In this document: positions 51,301-61,852 of the stretch, in pieces
Layout of the letters: each line of letters opens with the position of its first letter
How positions within the stretch are numbered: the first letter of the stretch is position 1
NCBI GenBank assembly: GCA_038025085.1
Contig: CM076146.1
Location: 11,470,001 to 11,534,000, forward strand
Origin: Tetragonia tetragonoides
Lineage: Eukaryota; Streptophyta; Magnoliopsida; Caryophyllales; Aizoaceae
Direction of reading: 5' to 3'
Length of the DNA stretch: 64,000 nt
Notes under the pieces: generated by a model
Told to the model about the DNA's origin: nothing
The model's database searches: none
The model's input: only the letters and a program-made list of their open reading frames with translations
Program-made: the position numbers and the translations under genes

Positions 51301-53201
51301 TATATAGTAGTATGGTTGTTTTTCTTGGTTCTTTTGAGAAGCTTAAGTCACAATGACATTATTATTTGACCAAATCTTGGATCTTTGCATGTTTAGTGTT
51401 GTTTGCCTGCATAGAAGCTCTGAATCAAGGGAGCATCTTATTTTGTTATTCCTAGCTTAGATCTGTTTAACAACCAGCTGTTGTTAGGCCTTGTTGCAAT
51501 CTTTGATTAATCTCTGAGCATTTATTTCTATGTTTGTATCCTAACTTGCTTTTACTGTGATGTTTTCTTTTTCAGTAAAGTTCACATATTTTCTACCTAA
51601 AGCTGGGATTAATGAAGATAGAGATGAAAAGTGACAATAAGCTTTCGGATGTACTTGATATATTGTTCTTGGTTTAGATACGCATCGTTTGTTTTAGTTT
51701 GCACTTAGTGTATGTTTTAGTACCTTCCCTTAGCTTGTATACTAACTTGATTTTTGATGGAAATGGTGAACATTCTGACTTTTTTATGAACTTCATTTTC
51801 AATGGAGTCAAATTTGAGCATTTGAAATGTTCAATTTTAATTAAAGAGCTTCTTCATGGCGGAATGAAAATACAATATTGTAGCAGTAGTAAAATGGATT
51901 AGCTAACGTTCAAACATAATATAATCTAACAATGTGCAAATTATTATTATTTTTTTTTAATAAAAAAACAACTCTACAATAGCGCTTGTTCAAAAAAACG
52001 TTATGAATATTGTACATATACATAGCGCTTTTCTTAAAAAGCGTTATGTGTAATGAGACATACATAACGCTTTTTCAAAAAAAAGCGCTATTGTTGGGAC
52101 GCATACATAGCGCTTTTTTTGGATACCCCTTTAATAACGCCAGCCTAGATAACGCTCAAAAGCGCTATGTATGTATAAAAATAAGCGCTATGAAAGGCAA
52201 TTTCTGTTGTAGTGAATGTTATATTGGCTTGAAGCGTGAATCATGTATGAGTTCTTAGAAAACTCAGCTACTGGGGCAATGGAGGTGCCAAGCCTTGACT
52301 TCATGATCTCTTAGTCTTTATTGCTCTAATAGTAGCATGTGTGTCAACTCAAACAAAAATTTAATTAAACTAATACTTTACATACACAATTAGTAATTTT
52401 GTATCTTATTAACACATCTTCTGAAATTGTGGGTGCCACACGATGTGATGTTAAAAGCTACCCTTGCATAGGTGAAGATGGGGAACACGGGAGATCTATC
52501 ACAAAGCTATCCTTAGTAAAATGAGCAACGATATATGTCTTATCACAAGATGTTCTTATCTATATTCTCATCCTAAATTGTAGATCGACTAATTTTTACT
52601 ACAATTAAGTGTACTTTATTAAACAAAAGTAATTTTGTTACACATTTTTACTATAGTTTTTAATTTTTTACCCAAAAGATATCTTTTTCACTATAGAAAA
52701 AGTCCTTATCCATATTTTTGGTGTACATAAATCAATAGGCTATAAAATAGAACTCAATTACAAATATAAATTCTATCAAATATTATTATATTCATATAAC
52801 ACGAACTTACCATAGCTAGCACCGTTTGAAAGCCGAGAAGCCAAGGAGGTATAGAAATCGTATATGGAGTAACTGAATCCATCCAATTCTTGAGCCAACT
52901 TCACACATAATCCCCTAAGCGCATTATTGTGCGTTCTGGCTAAACTATTTACCTCTTGTTCACAACTACCATCGCTTAGACGAAATGCTGGCAAGCACCC
53001 CATTGGTGCGAAAGCTTGGAATGCAAATTTCCTTGCTCCTTTGTTGTACATAGTCTGAACATATTCAATGATAAATCATACACATCAAAGAAAGAGGCTA
53101 ATTTTGCAAGAAATTTATCAGTCAGTTACTCATTTAGTTCAACATTCACTTAATTAGTATGATTGGAGTTCAGATCCTCTGCTGTTACAGCAGAGGATTA
53201 G

Positions 53202-53260
<59 letters not shown>

Positions 53261-56200
53261 CTCCCTAGACTCCCCCTACAATCCAATGGTCATAAACGTA
53301 GGGCTGTTCAAAAGAATCCGTATTCGAGCATCTGATCCGAATATCCGATCCGAAAATATCCGAAAAAACGGATATCCGAAAAGCGGATATCCGGTATTTC
53401 GGATACGGATTCGGATATCAACTTTGAAGATTTTGGATATTTGAAATATCCGAAAAATCGTAATTTCGGATATTTTTCGGATATTTCGGATATTATCCGA
53501 AAAATATCCTATCTTTTGGGATTTTATGGATAACTTTTGGATTCGGATATCCGAAATATCCAAAAATATCCGAAAAATAACCAAATTAAAGTGGAAAAAA
53601 AATTAACTTTTTCGGATATCGGATATCCGAGTATCTGAATCCGAAGTTTCGGATATCCGAAAATCGGATATCCGAAATTTCGGATACGGATATCAAAATT
53701 CACTATCCAAACTTTCGGATATCCGGTTATGAACAGCCCTACATAAACGATAGATGCCTTTCCTGTGGTGAGATTGCAAGGATTGCACCTCTGCTGTTCA
53801 TGAAGAAACTGCAGAGGATCCTCACACGTGTGATTGAGGCCAGATTTGATTAACCACTACAAAAACACGCGCTTTAGCGACCGCATTAAACAATCGCTAA
53901 GAAGGTTTAATCGGTCACTAATTGAGGTTACCGACCGATAACCGACCGTTTAAGAAGGTCGGTAAAAGCCTGGTCGGAAAACAATTTAGCGATCGATATA
54001 TCGATCGGAAAAAATAGATAACGACCGATATGTCATCGGTCGGTAAATTTCAATCGCTAAATCGTGTATTTTTTGTAGTGAACTTGCAATCTGAACATAT
54101 AAAATTATTTTGCAATAAACATCATTAGCACGAAACCATTGAGAGATAAACTCAAGTTGTATTCTCCATGTTGGTAATGGTTACTCACTCTAGATTTTAA
54201 TTTGCGCAAGATGTCAAGGAATATAATATTAGTTTGTGCCTCTTACCATTTTCTCTAATAATCAATTAATGGTTAGTTTAATTTATATATATTTTTTTTT
54301 GGTGAGAATGTGGGGACGCAACCCCTGAAAAAACAAACTAAACTAAAAGACAAATAATCTACGTAATTCTAACCGTCTGCGGAAGGGCAACACCTTGAAG
54401 ATCTTCAAGCAAAATTTGAAATAAAGGAAGAGGAGGTGTAGTCCATATTTGAATGGGCATATACGGGGGTGAATTAGTTTAACTTATATGCGCAATTATA
54501 ATACACTTTGAATATTTTTTCGGTAATATATGGCAACTTATAATATTATCCGTCATTTGTCTTATAGCTAGTTGCACAAGTGATTAAAATTGGAGGAGTG
54601 TTATCAATGGTGTCTTAGGCATACAATAGAAAATCATGAGACACGAATTGAGAGTTCTTACATTGAGGTTTTCGGAGATGTTGCCAAGTACTTCGTTCAC
54701 GATTTGGTTCAACAAATTGGGGGTGAAACGTTTCGCATTTTTCTTGTATAGCTGAGTATAATCATTGGCCCCAATATTGAATAGGTGGACAGCTTTGGAT
54801 AGCAACTTTGTAGTCTGTGCTTGCCCATAATGCTTCTCCAACTTTTGGGTCATTTCCACATAATAATCTCTTTGCAATTTCAAATACAACTGTAAAGCCC
54901 ATAAAAAGACAATGAACAAATTAATAGATCCCATTACCCAAACAATATTGGCACTTTTATTCTACTACTAGTACTACTCTAATAACCTGTGTGAAAGTTT
55001 TAGACGGGAAGGAAAGGAAAGGGAAGATTATAAGTAGGAAGGAAAGGAAAGGAAGGAAAAGGAAAGAGAAGAGAATACTTGGAAGTTTAAGTAAGAAAAA
55101 TGGAGGCGCATAAACTACTGTCAGCCTCTCATTTAAAAATTCTCATTCCTCTTCATTTCCATTCCTTCTCCTCTCTAAAAAAAACCGACACTTAAAAGAA
55201 TTTTCTTTTATTTACCCCCTCATTCCCCTCCCTGCCTCCAACCCTCAAACATGCTAATACTTTGCTTCTATGATAAATGAGAGTATCATCCATGAATTCC
55301 CACTCCACACGTTCCATAAATAATTAAATAGTGAAAAATCCTATTAAACGAGTGATTTGGTGGGCGATGATAGATCTGAAGGATTTGGGTAATAGTTTTC
55401 ACCCGCGAACACGATTTCCGAATCTACCCATCAATCATTACTACTTTTACTACTACTCTCCCTTGTCCCTACACTCATTACAAGTATGTAACAGAATAAA
55501 TAAATTTTAGAAAAGTGTAACAAAACGCCACTAGCCGACTACCCTACCTCTTTCTTTTGTGCCTCCCTTCACTCATTACTCGTACACTCCCCTACCCCTT
55601 TTCCTCTCTTTCTCTTTCCTCACATGTGTCAGACAAGTCTATCAGGCCGTTGCACTCGGAGCCTGCGGGAGCTATCTCCCTGGCCATCTATGAGTTTCTT
55701 CTCTCCTCAGTTTCTTATATCTTTCTCTCTTCTAATCTTCTCTTTTCTTTGTTTTAAGAAACGTTATTAAGCACTGTTCAGAACAATTATTGGGAACGAA
55801 ATTGTAGCCGTTTTAATTGCTGACAATTGCAGTGCCGTGTAATGCTCTTTGATCTTATCCGTTATTAAAATAAACCATGTGCTTAAAAATTTGCCCTTTG
55901 TTTCTTTGTGACCAAAAATTCAAAAGTAGATGCATAATTTAAGCATACCTTTTACTTTAACCATACTTTAATTATGGGTGTTTTAATCTGTCCTCACAAA
56001 ATGTTTGTTTAAGCTAATGTCAATTATTTCCGTTGAAAATATAGTTTGTTAATTATTTCACCGGTTATTAGCCACCCCATTTACTCGTTCCCTGGTGAAT
56101 AATGGGTGGATTGGATATTGATGAAATGCAAATCACGGGTGATGGGTGGATACAGATGATACTCCATCCGCCCCAAATCCGGCACATTACCAGATTCATC

Positions 56201-56740
56201 TACCTAAGAGTATAAGATTCAACATCTAATGAAAGGAAAACTACATACAGGGTGTACATCGGAACGCGTTTCTTTGAGCACACCAGCAGCAGCATTAGCA
56301 AAATTGACCGCTTGTGTATAGCCTCTAACAGTAAGTTTCGGGTTCGGATAAGGTACCGGGAATCGTAAGTTGGCAAAGTGAGCTGTCAACATACAAAACC
56401 AACACAAATCAATACAATTCAGCATACATGGATTGTTAAAACAAAGTATCCAAAAAAGTATACATGGATTGTTACTTAACTAATTACCTATGAAATCAGG
56501 GATGAGACGCCCATCAGAAAACCTCCCTGCAGACCTTTTGAAGTATGTCTGGCCATAAGGCAAGGCCTTAGCCGGTGCCGGCCCCCTGTCGACGTACAAC
56601 CCCATGCCGGTGTCGTAGAGGGAATCGCCGAAAACGTAAAGCGGAGCGTGATTCGGGATTGTAGATTTGGCATTGGAGCTCAAAGGAGAAAGAAATATTA
56701 GTGTTGTACATATTTCTACTATTAGTGTAGTAGACAGCAT
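48384..56740 (-). CDS. GDSL esterase/lipase gene 2 (GLIP1-like), 5 exons, 362 aa
   Basis: A secreted SGNH hydrolase, tandem paralog of gene 1. Exons (minus strand): 56740-56488, 56382-56249, 54889-54662, 53054-52811, 48613-48384. They total 1089 bp with phases 1,0,0,1 as in gene 1. The start at 56740 follows an in-frame stop (TGA seven codons upstream). The signal peptide of ~24 aa ends LSSNA. It lacks the proline-rich insert. YVFGDSLYDTG holds the nucleophile, FANAAAGV the block II Gly, and IGANDY is block III. FDAGHPTQKADQQFAKEF holds Asp and His, so it should be catalytically competent. Exon 2 is 12 bp longer than in gene 1 (TVRGY region). Introns 2-4 are swollen to 1.4, 1.6 and 4.2 kb by transposons. 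A MULE-like element lies 0.2 kb upstream. Confidence 0.9.
48878..52214. mobile_element. CACTA (En/Spm) element in intron 4 of GDSL gene 2
   Basis: The right end is the complement of CACTACAACAGAAATTGCC. The left end is a worn version (TACAACAAAGTTGGCCTTTC, with the first CAC now AAA). A 3 bp AAT duplication flanks both ends (48875-48877, 52215-52217). Subterminal repeats AGCGCTTTT / AACGCTTTT in both directions (48915-49110 and 51970-52200) are typical of CACTA elements. No transposase is present in the 3.3 kb. The interior looks partly gene-like (see findings). Confidence 0.8.
53170..53829. mobile_element. Small inverted-end repeat with CCTCTGCTG hairpin, copy 2, split by a hAT MITE
   Basis: It starts TTCAGATCCTCTGCTG and forms a near-perfect ATCCTCTGCTGT-T-ACAGCAGAGGAT hairpin, then (CT)n to 53253. 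It resumes after the hAT insertion and ends GCAGAGGATCCTCACACG. Flanks TGATTGGAG and TGATTGAGG may be a 9 bp duplication. Copy 1 is at 18861-19014. Confidence 0.5.
53299..53741. mobile_element. hAT-type MITE with CGGATATCCGAA words, intron 3 of GDSL gene 2
   Basis: The perfect 11 bp terminal inverted repeat TAGGGCTGTTC/GAACAGCCCTA and the exact 8 bp duplication CATAAACG (53291-53298, 53742-53749) mark a young hAT insertion. The 443 bp body is almost entirely variants of CGGATATCCGAA, itself an inverted repeat. Confidence 0.9.
53855..54080. mobile_element. CACTA-type MITE (226 bp), intron 3 of GDSL gene 2
   Basis: The left CACTACAAAAACACGCGCTT and the complemented right CACTACAAAAAATACACGAT carry CACTA ends, with an exact 3 bp AAC duplication on both sides. 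The interior has TTTAGCGAYCG and GACCGATAACCGACCG repeats in both directions. Confidence 0.85.
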
Positions 56741-56859
56741 TTTGCTGATGGTTTTTGGAGCTCAAAGAAGGTTGTTGTTTGTTTTACTTTAACAGTAGTT
56801 ACAACTTACAAGCTGATTGTTGGCTGGTGAATGGTGACAGTGGTGGATTTGGATTTTAA

Positions 56860-56886
56860 GTATTTAAGGGCAGCTGTTTGGTTGGC
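56860..56886 (-). promoter_or_regulatory. Core promoter motifs of GDSL gene 2
   Basis: On the minus strand GCCAACCAAA (56886-56877) precedes the TATA-like CCTTAAATAC (56869-56860), about 120 bp upstream of the start codon. The pair matches gene 1. Confidence 0.6.
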
Positions 56887-56946
56887 GAGTTGTCTTTTGA
56901 GTGACACTCGTCACTCTCACTCCGCAGACTTTCCTATTGTTTTTTT

Positions 56947-57710
56947 GGAAAAATTTTATTTAGATGCTCTAAGGTTTTGAGTATTATTTTTTAGGTGTTC
57001 TGAGGTTTAAATAATTTCACTTAGGTGACACGAGATTTGGTAAATAATTTCTCATAGGTGACAAGTAATGATGGAGGCTAACTTCCGTTAACTTTTGATG
57101 AAGTGTGAAGGGTGATTATCTTTAATGATCCCGATCAATATTGATTAACGTGCTAAACTATTAATTAATTTATTTATTTATTTTGCAACAATTGATTTAC
57201 GAAAAATCAGATTTGCGGAAAAAAAAAATCTTAAAAACCCCAAAAAAATTCCCAAAAAAAACCAGAAAATTTCCAAAGTTAATATGCTTACTTTACCCAG
57301 AAATTGCGAGAAAACACATCCAAAAAAATTTAGAAAAGTGGCAAGAAAAAGACCTGCTCCTCACTATTTTGAATGAAATGAATTGTAAAAGAAAAGAAAG
57401 ATTCCAAAAGTGAGATATTTTGTGGGAAATTATGGGTGACGTGGGGTCAAATGATTTTGGGGGGAATTGAGTTACAGGAATTGGCTGGTTAGTGACCTTA
57501 AGAAAGAAAAGAAAAAATAATGGGTTAGTTTACTAACATTAATTACTAAAATTAGATCTATAATTTAATGGAGAGTTAACACCGTTATCTAGTGTCACCT
57601 ATGTGAAATTCTTTACATAACGTAGTGTCACCCAAGTGAAATTATTCAAACCTCAGAACACCTAAAAAATAATACTCAAAACCTCAGAGCACCTAAGTGA
57701 AATTTTTTCC
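56947..57710. mobile_element. MULE-like element with ~150 bp TIRs, upstream of GDSL gene 2
   Basis: Left TTTTGAGTATTATTTTTTAGG / TGTTCTGAGGTTTRAATAAT / TTTCACTTRGGTGACAC recurs as the complement at the right end with few changes. T-rich flanks (TTTTTTT on both sides) prevent a clear duplication call. No transposase; a Lys-rich frame (57183-57413) comes from A-rich DNA. It lies 61 bp upstream of the GCCAACCAAA motif of gene 2. Confidence 0.75.
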
Positions 57711-58458
<748 letters not shown>

Positions 58459-59095
58459 GTAAATTTTCAAATGGGAAAATTGGGTCAAATTGGGGCAAAC
58501 TGTACTAATGACAATTGGAAAAAACTGGTAACTGGAATTTCTAACAGCTAACTAGGGGCAATGGAGACAATTGAACCAATTAATATGCCAAATAGAAAAC
58601 AGTTGAAAAGAACATGCACTTAGTCATTTTAGTGCCTGAATTTAGGGATGGCAACAGCGCGGAGCGGGGGTGGATATAGGTAAATCCATACCCATACCCA
58701 CCTGGTTACGGTCAATCCGTCACCCGCCCTATCCCCGGTTCCCAAAACCATCCCCACCCAAGTGGGTATGAGATGTGAACTAGGGGTGAAACTTCGGATA
58801 AAATCCAAAATCCAATCCAATCCAATCCAAATTAGGCAATTCGGATTGGAGTTTTTGGATTTCGGATTGGATTCGGACTAGAATTTATTTATTTTTTAAA
58901 ATTTTCGGATTGGACTCGGACTCACCCTTTCGAAGTCTAATAATCCTATCCAATCCAAATTAGATATAAATTAATAAATAAAAATACATATAATCCAAAA
59001 ATGATACTAGCTCAAAATAAAAGTACAAACTACAAATCAAGAAGCATGGACATGGTGAACAGGAATGCAGGAAAAAGATTGGAAATGCAGCTCCT

Positions 59096-59407
59096 GTGGC
59101 ACAACCTGTTACAGTGCAAAACAGGCCACCAGTTCAAGCAAATCCCAGAAACCAGCTATGGCAAAATGCAGGAAGAGCAGGCAATGAAGGGGGGGGCAGA
59201 AGAGCAGGAAGAGGTTTTTACAGACAGGTCCAACCACAGCCTCATACACAGAATACTTTTGCAGTGCTACAAGAAGGAGAAAAAGAAATGCAACAGGGGG
59301 GAAAACAGCCAGAAGAGGCAGCAGAACCAGCAGCACAGGGGGTTATGACACCTGGTATGGTCCCAACACATGGTGAGTCTCCTATCTTGACTGGTAGTCA
59401 TGGATAG
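59096..59407 (+). pseudogene. LINE E ORF1 C-terminal tail
   Basis: In-frame PPVQANPRNQLWQNAGRAG, then GGGRRAGRGFYRQVQPQP and NTFAVLQEG, a pattern typical of the tail of plant LINE ORF1 (N-F-x-x-L-Q near the end). The frame is open upstream to the truncation point. The nucleic-acid-binding part is absent. Confidence 0.65.
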
Positions 59408-59612
59408 GATTCTTATATGGAATGTGAGAGGCCTAAATGGCCCTAATAAACAGAAAGATGTAAGTCTTTTCTGCAAAAAGAATAACTTTGGATTGGTAGT
59501 TTTGTTAGAAACTAAAATTAGACTAGTAAACTTGGAAAAATGCAAAAAAAGTTTCATGCCAGAATGGGAATCATTTAGCAACCATGACTATCATAGATTG
59601 GGAAGAATCTGA
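59400..59612 (+). pseudogene. LINE E ORF2 start (endonuclease N-terminus)
   Basis: MDRILIWNVRGLNGPNKQK followed by LVVLLETKI: the first two catalytic blocks of the APE-type endonuclease (Asn of WNVRG and Glu of ETK). The ATG overlaps the end of ORF1 by a few bases, a usual LINE arrangement. A stop at 59610-59612 ends it (GRI*), where GGIW is expected. Confidence 0.8.
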
Positions 59613-61852
59613 ATTAGATGGCTACCAAATTATTTTCATGGTGTTGTGTTATTTTCTTCTATGCAAATGGTGATTTGTAAAGTAGTGAATATAAGAGAAA
59701 AAAAAAGAAGTGCAATAGATTACATTAAAGTATTAATTTTGTGAAGAAAAAGGAACTTGTGGTGAATCTATGTATGGGATAATGGAAATGGAGGAAAGGA
59801 AGAAACTATGGAAGGAGCTCACTGTTGTTGCACTTCAATGTGCTACAACTTGGAAATAGACAAGAAGGAGCCCTAGACACACATTCTGTAAATACTAGGC
59901 TTTACAGACTGCAGTAAAGACTATGTACTACAGAACAGAGCTGGTCTGGGTGTCAATACACTTGAAAATGAAGTTGCAGGAACCTGCAGGGTGTTGTGTG
60001 GGCTGATTGCCACTTTTATTCAACTGGCAATCAGAATCAGAACTTAGCAGTGCAGTAGTAACAGTAAGATTAACCAGCAAGGACCAGGGAATACATCAGG
60101 TTTTCAGCAGAGAACCTGCAGTTCTGCAAGGCATGAGAAACTGTACAGAATTCAGGCAGCAGGTTTCAGCAGGGAATCAGTAGCAGTTTGCTGAAGCCAG
60201 GCCGAGTGAGGAACAAACAGAATCCAGCAGATCAGAAAGGCTAGAAGAAGTTGTAATAATTTAGCTCATTATATTTTTGTATTTTGCTGAAAAAGGCAGC
60301 AGAATTCAAGAAGGAAACAGAAGCAGGTGGCAGAACATAGGCTGTGAACCAGGCAGCAGGTTCTAGCAGGCAACAGGAACCAGCAGAATGCACAGGAAAT
60401 CAGAAGGTTTTGAAGCAAGAAAATAGGAGGAATGAATCAGCTTCTGGAAGATTTGTTGCAGAAACTAGGAGGTGAACCAGGCAGCAGGTGCCAGCAGACA
60501 ACCAGTGACAGGTTGCTGGAGAAAAGCAGAGCAAGGATTGAAACAGGAAAACAGAAGATTTGGAAAGCTAGAAGAAGTTGTAATTTCTAGATTATTATGT
60601 TTTTGTACTTTGTTGTAAGTCTGAAAAGATTTTTGTAATTTGTTATGTTTACAGAGATGGTGAATCACTGTCTGTAGTGAGTTGCACCAGATTGAAGGGT
60701 TGTAAGGTAGTAAAGGGATGCAGGAAAAAAGGAACCCTACCTAGTAGGTGGCCTTGGATTCGCATTGCCTTAGGGCTGTAATCTTGTTACATTACAGTGT
60801 GCAATAATACATTTTCTGACTTGCACCAAAAAAACTACAAATTAAAACCTAAGGATTGAAGGCAACAATAAAATGCATACATAAATTAAGAGAGAAAAAC
60901 CATTTCAGACAACTCACTCAAGTCACGCCTTAGCAGCCACTCGTCCACTTGCTATCTCTTGACACATTTGTCTTCTCCATGTACACTAAGCGGAGATTAC
61001 CGACACCTTTGAAACTACATTGTTTGCATTTTTTTAATGTTTGTTGTAGACTTGTAGTTGGATTCGACATTTGTATTATTATCTTATCGATGAACTCTTT
61101 TTTTTAAGTAATGGACATTGTTGTAGAAAAGGTAAGGAGTTAGGAAAAAATTGGATTATTCGGATCAGATTGGATTACGGAAAATAATCGGATTGGATTC
61201 AGACTCAAAAATCAAAGTCCAAAATTAGTTTGGATTGGATTTGGACTCAAAACTTCAAGTCCAAATTTTTTTGGATTGGATTTGGACTAGGCCATAATCC
61301 AATCCAAATTCCAAACTTTCACCCTAAATTGTGAACCATACCCACCGCAATTACCCATCGAGTATCTATACCCACTTAATACCCGCCCCAAAATCACCTG
61401 ATGCCCGCCTTAAATCCACCTCATACCCGTATAAAGCAATTACAATATATTTTACAGACAAACACATTAAACGTGCAAATTGTGTCATTATTACAAACAA
61501 CAAAACTAAGATACATTTGAACAAATTGTATTAATACATTTATATCTATAAATTATACACTTTTTAATTTTTAGGTGGGTATGGGACGGGTATCCAATTG
61601 AGAATCAACATGAACCATCCCAGCCCCATCCCCATAGCGGTTTTGCCTTTATAAAACTATACCCACTCCATCCCCTCCTAACGCTCCCCATCCCCACCAT
61701 AATTGAGGCGGATACGAGGCGAAACCCACATATACCCGCCCCACTATCATCCCTACCCGAATCCTTATCCTAGTCGGTAGCAAAATATTTGCAATAAAGC
61801 TGGACCGCTGAATTTCATCACAACATAGTACACTATTCTCGTTCGACAATGA

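Larger units (their letters stand above)
59038..60831 (+). mobile_element. LINE E: 5'-truncated, RT-less LINE with a CAG-rich 3' part
   Basis: An exact 11 bp duplication AAACTACAAAT (59027-59037, 60832-60842) and a short A-tail define it. It contains the end of LINE ORF1 and the first ~70 codons of ORF2 (endonuclease start), then no RT. The remaining ~1.1 kb is rich in GCAGCAGG / AACCAGCAGA words and ends ATACATTTTCTGACTTGCACC before the tail. It therefore looks like a non-autonomous LINE derivative that could only move with help from a full LINE. Confidence 0.75.
58781..61328. mobile_element. Inner hAT-type MITE (AATCCAATCC words), split by LINE E
   Basis: It starts TAGGGGTGAAACTT and ends with the complement of TAGGGTGAAAGTT (plus two A). 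Flanks ATGTGAAC and TTGTGAAC match at 7 of 8. Both arms are full of AATCCAATCC / GGATTGGATT words. It inserted into the outer MITE. Confidence 0.7.
58643..61755. mobile_element. Outer hAT-type MITE (GGGTAT words), split by a nested insertion
   Basis: It starts TAGGGATGGCAA and ends with the complement of TAGGGATGATAG. Flanks CCTGAATT and CCCGAATC match at 6 of 8. Both arms (58643-58780 and 61329-61755) carry ATACCCACC / GGGTATGGG words. Its own length without the insertion is ~565 bp. Confidence 0.7.
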
